A program made the translations under genes and the position numbers. 64,000 nt of DNA from Actinomadura sp. CNU-125 (GTDB taxonomy: Bacteria; Actinomycetota; Actinomycetes; Streptosporangiales; Streptosporangiaceae), in NCBI RefSeq assembly GCF_001942465.1, contig NZ_MKJY01000110.1:1-64000 (forward strand), written 5' to 3'. Position 1 is the first letter of the stretch. Each line of letters begins with the position of its first letter. This document shows positions 1-9,025 of this stretch, piece after piece. The notes beneath the pieces are model-generated. The model was not told the origin of the DNA. It did not search any database and saw only the letters and a list, made by a program, of their open reading frames with translations.

Positions 1-130
1 CGCGCGCGATCGTCCGCCCGAGGTAGGTGATCGCGACGTCCGCGCGCCGCCGCCAGCCGCCCGGGCGATCGCCGCGCCGATGCCCCGGGCCGCCGCCCGT
101 GACCAGCGCCGTCCGTCCGTCCAGTTCCAT
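1..130 (-). pseudogene. SDR-family oxidoreductase, N-terminal part, frame-disturbed
   Basis: The minus strand from an ATG at 130 reads MELDGRTALVTGG, the start of a short-chain dehydrogenase/reductase with its NAD(P)-binding Rossmann glycine motif. After the glycines the expected R-G-I-G-A-A-I-A-R lies in another frame (about 50-88), and the original frame returns at ADVAITYLGR near the window edge. This implies several small compensating indels, caused either by decay or by sequencing error in a G/C-rich stretch. The gene continues beyond base 1. It is divergent from the TetR gene, with operator-like repeats between them, so it is the likely target of that regulator. The substrate cannot be predicted. 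Confidence 0.6.
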
Positions 131-146
131 GGTGCCCCCTAAATCC

Positions 147-192
147 GGAGAGTTCTCCGCAACCATAAGCGGAGAACTCTCCACTTGCAAGT
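147..192. promoter_or_regulatory. Operator-like inverted repeats between SDR and TetR genes
   Basis: A perfect 14-bp inverted repeat, GGAGAGTTCTCCGC (147-160) and its complement (169-182), is separated by 8 bp. Each arm is itself nearly palindromic (GGAGA-GT-TCTCC). A perfect 10-bp palindrome, ACTTGCAAGT, follows at 183-192. The position between divergent SDR and TetR genes and the symmetry are typical of TetR operators. Binding is inferred. Confidence 0.6.
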
Positions 193-229
193 GAAAACGG
201 AGGCAGCTCCGGTTGTTAGGATCACTTGG

Positions 230-895
230 ATGACCGAACCCAGGCGCGTCCTGCCCGTGGCCGGCGAAGCGCGCCCCGAACGGGCCGACGCCGCGCAGAA
301 CCGCCGCCGGATCCTCGCCGCCGCCGGCCGGGTGATCGCCGCCCGCGGCGTCGAGGGCCTGTCCCTGGACGACGTCGCCCGCGAGGCGGGCGTGGGCGTC
401 GGCACCGTCTACCGCCGCTTCGGCGGCCGCTCCCGCCTGCTCTACGCGCTGATCGACGAACGCGAGCGCGAATTCCAGGAAGCGTTCATGCGCGGCCCGG
501 CCCCCCTCGGCCCCGGCGACGGCGACGCCCCGCCCGCCGCGCGCGTCCGGGCCTTCCTGCACGCGCTGGTCGACCGCACCGAGGAGCAGTCCGAACTCCT
601 GCTGACGGCCGAGAGCGACGAGCCGTTCGCCCGCTTCCGCGACGCCTACTACGACCTCTACCGGCTGCACCTTCGGACGCTGCTCGACAGCATCGACCCC
701 GGCGCGGACTCCGGCTACCTGGCCGACGCGCTCCTGGCCCCCCTCGCCGCGAACCTCTTCCGCTACCAGCGGCACACCCGCGGGATGGACGTCGCGCGCA
801 TCAAATCCGGCCTGGACGACCTGCTCCTCGGAGCGACCCGTCCCGTGAAGGGGGTTACGCGGAGAGCGGATCCGCGTTCACACTGGGGGGCGTGA
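230..895 (+). CDS. TetR/AcrR family transcriptional regulator
   Basis: A 221-residue protein with an N-terminal TetR helix-turn-helix (residues about 25-70, including [12 protein letters not shown] and G-T-V-Y-R-R-F) and a helical C-terminal ligand domain. The ATG at 230 was preferred to the in-frame TTG at 185 because the upstream start would place the operator palindrome inside the gene. Its stop overlaps the GTG start of the transhydrogenase (GTGA), so the two are probably translationally coupled. It most likely represses itself and the divergent SDR gene through the repeats at 147-192. The effector is unknown. Confidence 0.88.
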   Translation: MTEPRRVLPVAGEARPERADAAQNRRRILAAAGRVIAARGVEGLSLDDVAREAGVGVGTVYRRFGGRSRLLYALIDEREREFQEAFMRGPAPLGPGDGDAPPAARVRAFLHALVDRTEEQSELLLTAESDEPFARFRDAYYDLYRLHLRTLLDSIDPGADSGYLADALLAPLAANLFRYQRHTRGMDVARIKSGLDDLLLGATRPVKGVTRRADPRSHWGA

Positions 896-2295
896 ACGAT
901 TTCGATCTGCTCGTCCTCGGTTCCGGACCCGGCGGCCAGCGCGCCGCGATAGCAGCCGCCAAGCTGGGACACCGGGCGGCGATCGTCGACCGCCGGGAGA
1001 TGATCGGCGGCGTCTGCATCAACACCGGAACGATCCCGTCCAAGACGCTGCGCGAGGCCGTCCTCTATCTCACCGGCCTCAACCAGCGCGAACTCTACGG
1101 GCAGAGCTACCGGGTCGACGACGACATCACCGTGACCGACCTGGGCATGCGGACCCGACACGTGATCGGCCGCGAGGTCGACATCGTCCGCAGCCAACTG
1201 GCCCGCAACCGCGTCACCGTCCTGACCGGCACCGGGCGGTTCCTCGACCAGCACACCGTCGGCATCACCTCCGACCAGGCCCGCGAGCAGAAGGTCACCG
1301 CCGACCGCATCGTGATCGCGACCGGGACCCGCCCCGCCCGTCCGGACACCGTCGAGTTCGACGACCACACGATCATCGACTCCGACGGGATCATCGGCCT
1401 CGACCGCGTCCCCGAGAGCATGGTCATCGTCGGCGCGGGAGTGATCGGCATCGAGTACGCCTCGATGTTCGCCGCGCTCGGCACCAAGGTCACGGTCGTC
1501 GAACGACGCGAGCGCATGCTCGACTTCTGCGACCTCGAGATCGTCGAGGCCCTCAAGTACCACCTGCGCGACCTGGCGGTCACCTTCCGGTTCCGCGAGA
1601 CGGTCGCCTCCGTCGAACGGACGGAGCGCGGCGCCATCACCGTCCTGGAGAGCGGCAAGCGCATCCCGGCCGACACCGTCATGTACTCGGCGGGCCGCCA
1701 CGGCATGACCGACGCCCTGGGCCTGGACGCGGCCGGCCTCACCGCCGACCACCGCGGCCGCATCACCGTCGACGGGAACTACCGCACGGACGTCCCGCAC
1801 ATCTACGCCGTCGGCGACGTCATCGGCTTCCCGTCCCTGGCGGCCACCTCGATGGAACAGGGCCGCCTGGCCGCCCACCACGCCTGCGGCGAACCTCTGG
1901 CGCAGATGCACGAAACCCAGCCCATCGGGATCTACACGATCCCCGAGATCAGCTTCGTCGGACGCACCGAGGACGCCCTCACCGAAGACAAGATCCCCTT
2001 CGAAGTCGGCATCTCCCGCTACCGCGAACTCGCCCGAGGCCAGATCATCGGCGACTCCTACGGAATGCTCAAGCTCCTGGTCTCACCCGAAGACCGCCGC
2101 CTCCTGGGCGTCCACGTCTTCGGCACGGGGGCGACCGAACTCGTCCACATCGGCCAGACGGTCATGGGCTGCAACGGCACCGTCGACTACCTGGTCAACG
2201 CCGTCTTCAACTACCCCACCCTCGCCGAGTCGTACAAGGTCGCAGCCCTCGACGCGATGAACAAGATGCGGCACATCGCCCGCCTCACCTCATGA
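892..2295 (+). CDS. sth: Si-specific NAD(P)+ transhydrogenase (soluble)
   Basis: A 467-residue flavoprotein of the pyridine nucleotide-disulfide oxidoreductase family that transfers hydride between NADPH and NAD+ in the cytosol. It has an N-terminal FAD-binding G-S-G-P-G-G (residues 10-15), a central NAD-binding G-A-G-V-I-G, and a C-terminal dimerisation domain. The redox-disulfide site of lipoamide dehydrogenases reads C42-INTG-T47 here: the second cysteine is Thr, as in soluble transhydrogenases and unlike dihydrolipoamide dehydrogenase. The GTG start overlaps the TetR stop by four bases. The gene converges with ssgB and the 3' ends overlap by 6 bp. Confidence 0.92.
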   Translation: MNDFDLLVLGSGPGGQRAAIAAAKLGHRAAIVDRREMIGGVCINTGTIPSKTLREAVLYLTGLNQRELYGQSYRVDDDITVTDLGMRTRHVIGREVDIVRSQLARNRVTVLTGTGRFLDQHTVGITSDQAREQKVTADRIVIATGTRPARPDTVEFDDHTIIDSDGIIGLDRVPESMVIVGAGVIGIEYASMFAALGTKVTVVERRERMLDFCDLEIVEALKYHLRDLAVTFRFRETVASVERTERGAITVLESGKRIPADTVMYSAGRHGMTDALGLDAAGLTADHRGRITVDGNYRTDVPHIYAVGDVIGFPSLAATSMEQGRLAAHHACGEPLAQMHETQPIGIYTIPEISFVGRTEDALTEDKIPFEVGISRYRELARGQIIGDSYGMLKLLVSPEDRRLLGVHVFGTGATELVHIGQTVMGCNGTVDYLVNAVFNYPTLAESYKVAALDAMNKMRHIARLTS

Positions 2296-2703
2296 CGGCC
2301 AGAGCAGGTTCTCCACCTCGGCGTCGATGTCGATGAAATCGGACTCCTCACCGGCCGGCACCGCCTGGTACGTCCGGTGCAGGAAATCGGCCAACGGTGA
2401 CAGCGGCACCTCGAACAGGGCGTTCCCGAACGGCGAGGACAACGCGATGTGGAGCGTGCCGTCGTCGTCGCCCGGCCACACCTCGACGTCGCCGTCCCCG
2501 ACCTTGCGCACGATGCCGACCGTCAGCAGCTCCCGAGCGAAGATCCACTCCACCGGCTCGTCATCGCCCACGTAGAACGCCATCCGGATCGCGTACGGAT
2601 CATCGGCCGCGTACTCCAGCCCGGCGAGCAGCGGGACGGTCGTGCGGTCGGGGACGACGAGACGAAGGCCCAGCTCGGCTGAGACTGTGGTACTGCTGTT
2701 CAT
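2290..2703 (-). CDS. ssgB: SsgB-like sporulation and cell division protein
   Basis: A 137-residue SsgA-like protein beginning [19 protein letters not shown], with the family core [16 protein letters not shown] and W-P, and an acidic C-terminus. SsgB-type proteins help position FtsZ at sporulation septa in actinomycetes, and length and architecture match that subgroup. The ATG at 2703 was chosen over the ATG at 2709 because GAAGGA lies at good spacing only for the former. The gene is convergent with sth. Its presence supports a sporulating actinomycete host and a core-chromosome setting for this end of the window. Confidence 0.88.
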   Translation of the reverse strand: MNSSTTVSAELGLRLVVPDRTTVPLLAGLEYAADDPYAIRMAFYVGDDEPVEWIFARELLTVGIVRKVGDGDVEVWPGDDDGTLHIALSSPFGNALFEVPLSPLADFLHRTYQAVPAGEESDFIDIDAEVENLLWPS

Positions 2704-2982
2704 GGCCATTCCTTCATACGTCGATCCCGCTGGCGCGCGGGGAGCTCCGTTGGGTGCCTCTCCCTCATCACGGATGTCCCCACGATCTATGACGCCTAAC
2801 TGCCGGAGCTCCGCCGAACATTCCGCCGCGCCCACCCCGTGTGACCCATCTCACGACCCCAAAACCCCGCCCTGACCTGCGCAAAAGCCGATCTTTCGGA
2901 CACCGCGCCCCGTGCGTCGCCACCCCCCGTGTGCGACCATCGATCGTCCCTGACAGGCGATCCGCTGGCTTAGGGTAAATCC

Positions 2983-3399
2983 GTGGTTGTTAAAGAAGAA
3001 AAAGACGCCCCACCGAGGCGCTACCGCCGCTTCCGCGACAACATGCGCCGCAACCCGCTCCTCAACACCGCCTGGCGGATCGGCGTCTTCACCGTCGGCG
3101 TCACCGTCGCCCTCGGCGGCCTGGTCATGATGATCACCCCGGGCCCGGGGATGCTCGGCATCCTCGTCGGCCTCGCCATCCTCGCCACCGAGTTCGCCTG
3201 GGCCCGCCGGGCCCTCAACCACGCCAAGGCCGCCGCCGAGCGAGCCAAGGAACGCGCCCTCGACCCCAAACGCCGCCGCCGCAACGCCATCCTCGGCGTC
3301 ACCGGCGGCCTCCTCGCCGGCGCCGCCGTCATCGGCTACCTCGCCGTCTACGACTTCGCCCTGCCCTGGCAGATCCAGGACGTCAGCTTCTGGAACTGA
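2983..3399 (+). CDS. PGPGW-type (TIGR02611-like) membrane protein
   Basis: A 138-residue protein with a basic N-terminus, a hydrophobic segment at about 32-70 containing ITPGPGMLGILVGLAILATE, a basic cytoplasmic stretch (KRRRRN) and a second membrane span at about 98-118. This is the layout of the small actinobacterial transmembrane family with the P-G-P-G motif; its function is not known. The start is the GTG at 2983 (MVVKEEK). It is a single gene just upstream of tRNA-Val and outside the integrated element. Confidence 0.75.
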   Translation: MVVKEEKDAPPRRYRRFRDNMRRNPLLNTAWRIGVFTVGVTVALGGLVMMITPGPGMLGILVGLAILATEFAWARRALNHAKAAAERAKERALDPKRRRRNAILGVTGGLLAGAAVIGYLAVYDFALPWQIQDVSFWN

Positions 3400-3481
3400 C
3401 CCCCGCTCAATCGATGCGCGAACACCCCCCGACATGCGCTAGAGTTTCCGACGTCGGGAACGCCCCAGGGCCGCCCCGCAC

Positions 3482-3553
3482 GGGCGATTAGCTCAGTGGG
3501 AGAGCGCTTCGTTCACACCGAAGAGGTCACTGGTTCGAACCCAGTATCGCCCA
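3482..3553 (+). tRNA. tRNA-Val (CAC); probable ICE attachment site
   Basis: A cloverleaf folds by eye: acceptor GGGCGAT/ATCGCCC, D arm GCTC/GAGC, anticodon stem CTTCG/CGAAG enclosing TTCACAC (anticodon CAC, Val), and T arm ACTGG-TTCGAAC-CCAGT. The discriminator is A3553, and CCA is not encoded. The 3' end faces an integrase gene that ends about 180 bp away and is transcribed towards the tRNA. This is the classic arrangement for integration at a tRNA 3' end, so one attachment core probably lies in about 3520-3553. Confidence 0.9.
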
Positions 3554-3565
3554 CCCCTACGCCAC

Positions 3566-3595
3566 AGGCCCTCCAGCATGATCGCGGGAGGGCCT
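3566..3595 (+). terminator. Stem-loop after tRNA-Val
   Basis: A perfect 9-bp inverted repeat, AGGCCCTCC (3566-3574) and GGAGGGCCT (3587-3595), with a 12-nt loop lies just downstream of the tRNA. No T-run follows. It may terminate the tRNA transcript or form part of the junction. Confidence 0.4.
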
Positions 3596-3734
3596 CAGTG
3601 CGTCACTGGGGCAAATTTGGGGCACGAGATTGCCCCACCCCAAATGTGCTCACCAGTTCACCCCCCTCCCTGCTCACTCTCCGTAACGACAGACGCGGTG
3701 GCCCGCAGGCCACCGCGCCGCCGCCCGAGACCGC

Positions 3735-5150
3735 TCAGGCGCTTCTGAGAGAGACCACCTTCCTCTTACTCAGCCGAGCCGTGAGCAACTCGGCGAGGAT
3801 CGGCAGGGACGAGCCCGAGTCCATTTCCGCTCGTTCGTCGAGAGCCTTCTCCCATCGCCTCTGGAGCTTGGCCTTGAGTTCGTCTCGCATGCCGTCGGAG
3901 ACGTGCGTGTAGACCCCGCGGATGCCCGGCACGACGTGCCCCAGCCGGTCGGCTTGAAGAACCTCGGGAACGCCGTCCTCCGCCATCCAGGTTTTGTGGC
4001 CGTGGCGCAGTCCGTGCGGAGTGAGGTTTTCCAGCAGCGGCAGCCACGACGCCAGCGGAATCTCCTCCGGGACCGGTTTGTGGCCGCGTCCAGTGGGCGG
4101 CGCGAACGGACGCCCGGGCTCAGCCGCAGGCCACGGCGGCAGCGGTCGTCCGGGCCATTGCGTCGCGTCCACCAGAACGGGCCGCCCGGTCTTGGCGCCT
4201 CGCTGCGGGAAACGGCCGTGGGTCGCCGGCTGGAACGTGCGATAGGCGTAGTTGCTGCGCCGGTGGTGGCCCGCGTCGGCCCCCAAGAACAGCCACGCGC
4301 CTTCGCCCCCGCACTCTGGACGCCGTCCCGGGCAGGTGCACGGACCGGCGCGCTGGACCTGCCGGGAAACCAGCCCGGCCAGGAACGGCGGCAGGTCGAC
4401 CGCGCGGTAGGAGTCGTCCTTCGGAGGAGCCTTCTCCAGTTGCCCGGAGTACTCCCGCAACTGCCAGTCCACCTGGATATGGTCGAGACGGCAGTACGGT
4501 CGTTCCAGTCCCATGACCTCGCCCCACCGCATGCCGGTGTAGGCGGTCACCAGGATCAGGACGAAGTCGTCCTCCCGTCCCGCCAGCAGCCCGCACCGCT
4601 CGGCGAGCAGCAGCACCTGCAGCGGTGTGGCCCAGACCTTCTCCGGCCCACGGGCGCCGTGCCCCCTGCGAGCACGCTTACGACCCCGCCCCTTGCGCTT
4701 CTCAGCGACGTTGACCCCCACGAGCCCGCGGTCCTTGGCATCGCCCAGGATCGTGGCGAGCATGGAACGGGCATCGGCCGCCGTCCGGTACGAGAGCCCT
4801 TTGGCCCGGATCCGCTTCTCCCAGGCCACGATCTCTTCCGGACTGGTGAAGGTGTTCACCGGCCGGTCGCCGAAGTTCGGCAGGATGTGATGGTCGATCA
4901 GGTACCGGTACTTGAGCTCGGTGGTCGGCTCGACGTCCTGCCCCGTCCACCACAGCTCGACCCAGTCGGCCAGTAACGCCGCCCCCTCGCGTGGATCGTT
5001 CCATCTATGTCGCCGAACCTGTGCTTCCTGATCGTTTGCCCAGTTCAGCGCCGCTTGCTTGGTCTCGAAGCCACCCTCGGAACCTCGAGTCCCGTCCGGC
5101 CGTTGATACCGGGCCCGCCAGACCCTGCCCCGCTTCTCCGCAGTTGCCAT
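3735..5150 (-). CDS. int: Tyrosine recombinase / phage-type integrase
   Basis: A 471-residue site-specific recombinase with an AP2-like arm-binding N-terminus, a core-binding domain (about 55-150) and a catalytic domain. Catalytic residues visible are Arg208 in T-G-M-R-W-G-E, Lys in K-A-P-P-K-D-D, His379/Arg382 in H-G-L-R-H, His405 in L-G-H, and the nucleophile Tyr414 in G-V-Y-T-H-V. A cysteine-rich insertion (C-T-C-P...P-E-C) lies in the catalytic half. It is transcribed towards tRNA-Val with the excisionase gene just upstream, the int/xis pair of actinomycete integrative elements. Nothing suggests inactivation. Confidence 0.93.
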   Translation of the reverse strand: MATAEKRGRVWRARYQRPDGTRGSEGGFETKQAALNWANDQEAQVRRHRWNDPREGAALLADWVELWWTGQDVEPTTELKYRYLIDHHILPNFGDRPVNTFTSPEEIVAWEKRIRAKGLSYRTAADARSMLATILGDAKDRGLVGVNVAEKRKGRGRKRARRGHGARGPEKVWATPLQVLLLAERCGLLAGREDDFVLILVTAYTGMRWGEVMGLERPYCRLDHIQVDWQLREYSGQLEKAPPKDDSYRAVDLPPFLAGLVSRQVQRAGPCTCPGRRPECGGEGAWLFLGADAGHHRRSNYAYRTFQPATHGRFPQRGAKTGRPVLVDATQWPGRPLPPWPAAEPGRPFAPPTGRGHKPVPEEIPLASWLPLLENLTPHGLRHGHKTWMAEDGVPEVLQADRLGHVVPGIRGVYTHVSDGMRDELKAKLQRRWEKALDERAEMDSGSSLPILAELLTARLSKRKVVSLRSA

Positions 5151-5190
5151 TGGAAATCTCCTATCCGGAGTCGGACTGTCTCGGTCGACG

Positions 5191-5439
5191 TCAACGACGT
5201 CGACGCCGCACGACCGGCTGCTTGGCGCCGGCCGCGATGATCGCGTCGATGTCCTGCTCGCTGAACCTCAGGTGCTTGCCGATGAACGTGCACGGCACGG
5301 CCCGTGCGGTGGCCTTCTTCCTCAGCCAGGACTCCCGCACCTGCAACATCGCCGCAGCCTCGGCAGGCGTGTAGAGCCGGACATCGTTCCTACGCTCATG
5401 GTCGGCGCGGCCCCTCTCCGGGGCTCGATCGTTCTGCAA
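5191..5439 (-). CDS. xis: Excisionase-type helix-turn-helix protein
   Basis: An 82-residue protein with a MerR/excisionase-like winged helix: L-Y-T-P-A-E-A-A-A-M-L-Q-V then W-L-R-K-K, and a C-terminal L-R-F-S-E-Q-D-I, typical of recombination directionality factors and followed by a basic tail. It sits 40 bp upstream of the integrase on the same strand. It probably bends DNA to promote excision. The start at 5439 (MQNDRAP) could be internal, since the domain begins near residue 20. Confidence 0.82.
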   Translation of the reverse strand: MQNDRAPERGRADHERRNDVRLYTPAEAAAMLQVRESWLRKKATARAVPCTFIGKHLRFSEQDIDAIIAAGAKQPVVRRRRR

Positions 5440-6081
5440 GGGACACCTCGCCTCTTCAGCGGGCCGCAGAGCATCCCGCTGCGCAGGCTCGCCCTACAGC
5501 CCTCGTCGTGGGACGGACAGCGCCTTTCAAGAGAGTTGGACGACCGTGGCCACAAGTTTACGCAGAGAGCGATTGAATGACTACTCTCCGACTTCGTTTC
5601 TGGTTCAATGTCCTCGGTGTGATGGAGAACCTCGTCTTCTACGGCTTGGGAGTTGAAGCCCGAGTCGTGCCAGGGTTTCCGCCCGCAGGGGCGTGGGCGC
5701 GCCATGTGTCCTGGACGGCCGCGTCGATGGTGTGCCGGGCGTGGTCGAGGTCCGGCGGTGGAGTGGTAGGCGACCATCGTCCGGCTGCTCCGGACGAGCC
5801 CCGCGGATCGGGATGACCGAGGCCGTCGACCACTGCCGACATCCTCCTGCCCTCCCGGGGCAACGCCGAGTTCTGTGACGGAGCGTTCGGCGGGTACCTG
5901 CACCGTGTCCCGCCCGCGCCCGGCCGGAGCGTGGCCCGTTAGGAGATCGAGGCGCCCCGGCCCGCCCTGCAGGCCACCGGCACCGGTGCACGCCCGCTGG
6001 CCGCGGCCGAGCCCATGCAGGCGTGATCACCAGGCAGGCGCTCACCCTACGGCCGAAACCACACAGGCCGAGCGGCGGTTC
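5440..6081. other. Gene-poor stretch after xis
   Basis: No convincing gene was found. Short plus-strand coding-like pieces occur at about 5820-6025 (including A-F-G-G-Y-L-H-R-V), but they carry stops and match nothing recognised. The stretch probably contains the int/xis promoter and remnants of an old gene. Confidence 0.4.
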
Positions 6082-6760
6082 ATGTGCACCGACCGCATCG
6101 GTTGGGAGGGCCTGCCGTCCGGGCTGCGCGAAGCCGTCGCCGAGCAGATCGGTCCTCCGGCCAAGGTGGAAACGATCGACGAGGGACGCCGCACGCCGCT
6201 CGTCGCCACGTTCACCATCGGGCAGGGGACCGGCTGTTCGTCAAAGCCGCCCCGGACGGGCACCCGCGTCGGCGAACAACTCGCCCGCGAACAGGCCGTC
6301 GCCCCGCACGTGGCGGCCGTCGCGCGCGGGCTGCTGCACGCCGTCCGGGCGGACGGGTGGCGGCTGCCGGCGTCGAATGGGTCGACGGGACTTGGGCGAA
6401 CTACATGGTCGACTCGCCCGACATCCCGCTCGTCCTGCAGATACTCGCCACCTCGACCGGCCCGCCTGCCCTGCGGACAGCCCGCTGATCCCGTATGAGA
6501 AGCGCTGGTCGAGTTATGTTTCGGCGGGCGGCGAGTTGTCGCGGTTGGCCGGTTCGGTGCTGCTGCACACCGACGTCAACCCGGCCAACGTTCGGATCGG
6601 GTCGTCGGCGGTCCTGGTCGACTGGGCCGCCGTCGGCCGCGGCGCCCCGTTCGTCAACCCGTGCGACTTCGTCATCTGCCTGATAGCCTCCGGCCATCTG
6701 CCGGGTGAGGCCGACTACTACGCCCGGACCGCGTCCACGGCATGGCTTCACATCTTCTGA
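6082..6760 (+). pseudogene. Aminoglycoside phosphotransferase-like kinase, frameshifted
   Basis: Three frames must be joined to read one protein: an N-terminal part from the ATG at 6082 (M-C-T-D-R-I-G-W-E-G-L-P), a middle part (R-L-F-V-K-A-A-P-D-G, then G-V-E-W-V-D-G-T-W-A-N-Y) and a C-terminal part with LLHTDVNPANV and L-V-D-W-A. The last two match the catalytic H-x-D-x4-N loop and the metal-binding region of APH/choline-kinase-like enzymes. At least two frameshifts make it a pseudogene as read. It lies in a decayed stretch between the integrase and the lanthipeptide genes. Confidence 0.75.
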
Positions 6761-6929
6761 AACCCTCACCAATCCTCGGATGAAAGCGACCGTGCGGGCC
6801 GCGCAACTGTGGGCCATGCACCGCTACGCGTAGCGGTCACATCGCATCGGCGAGGAACCGTCTGTTGACACCGTTCTCTCTCGCGCGAAACGGCCGCGTT
6901 CGTGGTGAGCGATTGAGGGAGGGCCGTCG

Positions 6930-7075
6930 GTGTGTTCCAGGATGTACCGGATGGTTGGTGCGTTTCGCCTGAACAGTTCATGACGCGCTTCGACGCCTAC
7001 ATGTTTTCCGGTCGAGCCTTCGACATGGTGGTGGCCTACCGGGACGGCAAACCCGTGGGGCAGGCGTGGGGCGTG
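6930..7075 (+). pseudogene. GNAT acetyltransferase fragment, duplicate of the 27.5 kb gene
   Basis: The translation S-P-E-Q-F-M-T-R-F-D-A-Y followed by A-Y-R-D-G-K-P-V-G-Q corresponds to residues about 45-80 of the GNAT gene at 27484, and the DNA is visibly alike over about 110 bp. The acetyl-CoA-binding half is absent. About 120 bp later a second duplicated block (7198-7352) begins, so this is the scar of a deletion between two parts of a duplicated segment. Confidence 0.7.
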
Positions 7076-7197
7076 CTTGTTGGTGCTCACGGGATCGGTG
7101 CGAACAGGGGGTACTGTCTCGCCCCCCGATTGCAGCCTCCCGGCGGCCTTGGGCCGGAGCCATGGCCGTCCACGCCCGGCTCCGGCAATCAGAGCAA

Positions 7198-7352
7198 CCC
7201 CGTGATCAAAACTCACGGTGATGACAACTGGTCAACTTCGGGGGCCTGTCCGAGGGGTCGGGAAGCGCCGGATCGGCCGTGGGATCGGGCGGCAAGCTCA
7301 CTGCCGTGATGGGTGGCGAGTTCTGCTCATTGAGCGCTAACCACCACCACGC
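7198..7352. repeat. 155-bp direct repeat, copy A
   Basis: This block matches 29048-29202 with few differences. Shared landmarks are CCCCGTGATCAAAACTCACG, ATGACAACTGGTCAACTT and TTGAGCGCTAACCACCACCA. Copy B lies just upstream of a minus-strand gene (start 28981), so the repeat is probably a promoter or 5' regulatory region. Here the gene it served appears deleted and a GNAT fragment adjoins it. Confidence 0.85.
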
Positions 7353-7390
7353 CGAGTGTCCCGTCCGGGCGAACCTGTCGGTCTCCGCGT

Positions 7391-7594
7391 TCACTTGTCG
7401 GTACTCGCGTCGGTGTCCGAAGATCGCTCGGTGTCGAACGCCCAGTTCAGTTGGGCCGGGGCCAGCGCGCTGCCGTGGGCATCGTCGTCGAACCGTAGGA
7501 TCACTTTGCCGTCGCGCAGTATGACCAGCTTGACCAGGTGCGCGCCTTCGCCTTGCATGGGTACGAATCCGAACAGCTTGGCCGCCACGCTCAC
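7391..7594 (-). CDS. Small hypothetical protein
   Basis: A 67-residue protein with a GTG start overlapping the TGA of an upstream fragment (GTGA, 7591-7594). It contains L-V-K-L-V-I-L-R-D-G-K-V-I-L-R-F-D-D-D and ends in an acidic tail. Codons have high third-position GC and the start/stop overlap is operon-like, which supports real coding. No family was recognised. Because its upstream partner is truncated, this may be the last gene of a damaged operon. Confidence 0.45.
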   Translation of the reverse strand: MSVAAKLFGFVPMQGEGAHLVKLVILRDGKVILRFDDDAHGSALAPAQLNWAFDTERSSDTDASTDK

Positions 7595-7735
7595 AGGGCG
7601 GCGGTGGCGGGGGCCTTGGCGAAGGCGACGGATGGCGTGCCGTCCGGGTCGCTGGCTTTGGCGCCGGCGTGCACGACGGTGATCCGGGTGGCGTATCCGG
7701 CCGCTTCCAGCAGGCGGTCGGCCGGTCGGTCACAA
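7591..7735 (-). pseudogene. C-terminal fragment of an unrecognised protein
   Basis: The minus strand reads R-P-A-D-R-L-L-E-A-A-G-Y then I-T-V-V-H-A-G-A-K-A and stops at 7591, overlapping the start of the next small gene. No start codon or N-terminal half is found upstream, where the frame degenerates. Codon use looks genuine, so this is probably the 3' remnant of a lost gene. Confidence 0.4.
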
Positions 7736-7937
7736 AGCCTTCCTCGCCATGAGTGAGTGGTTCACGGGGTACGGTGCCTGCCGCGTTCCGTCGGGTATGC
7801 GATGAGCTTTGCTCGGCACTCAGGGCGGCTGCGTCCGTGCACGCGGGTGGCGTCCAGCAGCCTTCCATGACCGACTGTCGGTTCTGAGGAACGCTCCGTG
7901 CTGCCGGGGGAAGCTCGCACCAATCAGGCCCGAACGG

Positions 7938-9020
7938 TCACGTTGTCGAGGTGAGTACGGCTTCGGTGGTGGTCAGGGCCTTCGAAAGCACGCTGTTGAG
8001 TGCGTGGGGGATCGTGCGGCTTCCCAGGGCGCAAGCTTCGACGATGGTGGTGAGGTCGCTTTTCTGATGATCTGTCATCACGGTGGCGCAGGTTTCGTTC
8101 GTCAGGACGTCGCGAGCGGCGTATCCATCGCGAGCGTTGATGGCCCGCCGGACAGTTTCAGCAGCGAAAGCGTCAACTGCCTGTTCGGTGTTGCGGATGG
8201 CGTCGAGAGCGGACAAGCGTAGGCGCGTGTCGAAGGCGGCGAGGTCGGGCGGGGAGCCGAGAGCCTGACAGTGGTCCATGAGTGTGATGGCGTCCTGTGC
8301 GGTGTCGGTGCCACAGAGCGCGCTCAGGCAGGAGGTCACGGCTTTCTCCCATGGCGCGCCGGGAGTTGTCTCGGTGAGGAGCGCTTGGGCCTCGTCGTGG
8401 TCGTTGGTGAGGGCGTGGCTGATGACGGCTACCTGTCGGCCGTCCAGCATTCGCCGGCCGATGCCGTTGTGTTGCCGGAGGTGCGTGAGTGCGGCGGTCC
8501 AGCGACCCGTGCTGGTAAGGGCGCGGGTTCCGTCGGCGAGGTTCACCGTCCAGAGCCATCGGCGTAGTTGCTGATGGTCGGCGGGTGAGGACGTGAGAGA
8601 TGAGGCCGGTAGCGGGTGCCCTTCGATCGTGGTGTCCGTGCGGGTGGTGACTGCTTTATAGAGGACGTCGAGGAGGTCGAGCGCACTGTCGCCGTTGCCG
8701 GCTCTGATGTGCAGGCGGGCGAGGTTTACCAAAGGCTCGAGAGCCCGGCGTGCCGTCGCAGCGTCCAAGGGGACGGTCCGCAGGCATGCGCTGGCGTGCC
8801 GGTGGCACCAGTCTTGGGCCAGCTTGTGCAAGCCGACGTCGGAGGCCAGGAGAGCGGCTTGGTTGAGGACGCTGGACGCCGCCGCCCGGTCGAAGTTCCG
8901 GGCGGCGGCGTCGGCCAGGACGCACAACTCGTTGACTCGGACGTCGAGCGGTGAGCAACGCGGACGCGAACGTGCGACGAGGGGGAACCATCGCAACGTC
9001 GCTGCCTTGGCCGGGTCCAT
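7938..9020 (-). CDS. Helical-repeat protein, last gene of the lanthipeptide operon
   Basis: A 360-residue, mostly helical, alanine-rich protein beginning MDPAKAATLRWFPL. Its segments resemble the TPR-like part of actinomycete regulators (N-Q-A-A-L-L-A-S-D-V-G-L, W-C-H-R-H), but there is no DNA-binding domain. The start at 9020 has an upstream GGGAG and lies 5 bp past the methyltransferase stop, so it is co-transcribed. No catalytic motif was seen. It could be a scaffold, an immunity factor or a regulator of the FxLD pathway; this is inference from position only. Confidence 0.6.
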   Translation of the reverse strand: MDPAKAATLRWFPLVARSRPRCSPLDVRVNELCVLADAAARNFDRAAASSVLNQAALLASDVGLHKLAQDWCHRHASACLRTVPLDAATARRALEPLVNLARLHIRAGNGDSALDLLDVLYKAVTTRTDTTIEGHPLPASSLTSSPADHQQLRRWLWTVNLADGTRALTSTGRWTAALTHLRQHNGIGRRMLDGRQVAVISHALTNDHDEAQALLTETTPGAPWEKAVTSCLSALCGTDTAQDAITLMDHCQALGSPPDLAAFDTRLRLSALDAIRNTEQAVDAFAAETVRRAINARDGYAARDVLTNETCATVMTDHQKSDLTTIVEACALGSRTIPHALNSVLSKALTTTEAVLTSTT

Positions 9021-9025
9021 CGTCG

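Noticed and set aside
185..229. An alternative TTG start adding 15 residues to the TetR protein
   Set aside because: It would place the operator palindrome at 183-192 inside the coding sequence and lacks a ribosome-binding site.
763..1911. A long minus-strand open frame opposite the transhydrogenase gene
   Set aside because: It is Val/Asp/Gly-rich with no family match and arises from codon bias of the gene on the other strand.
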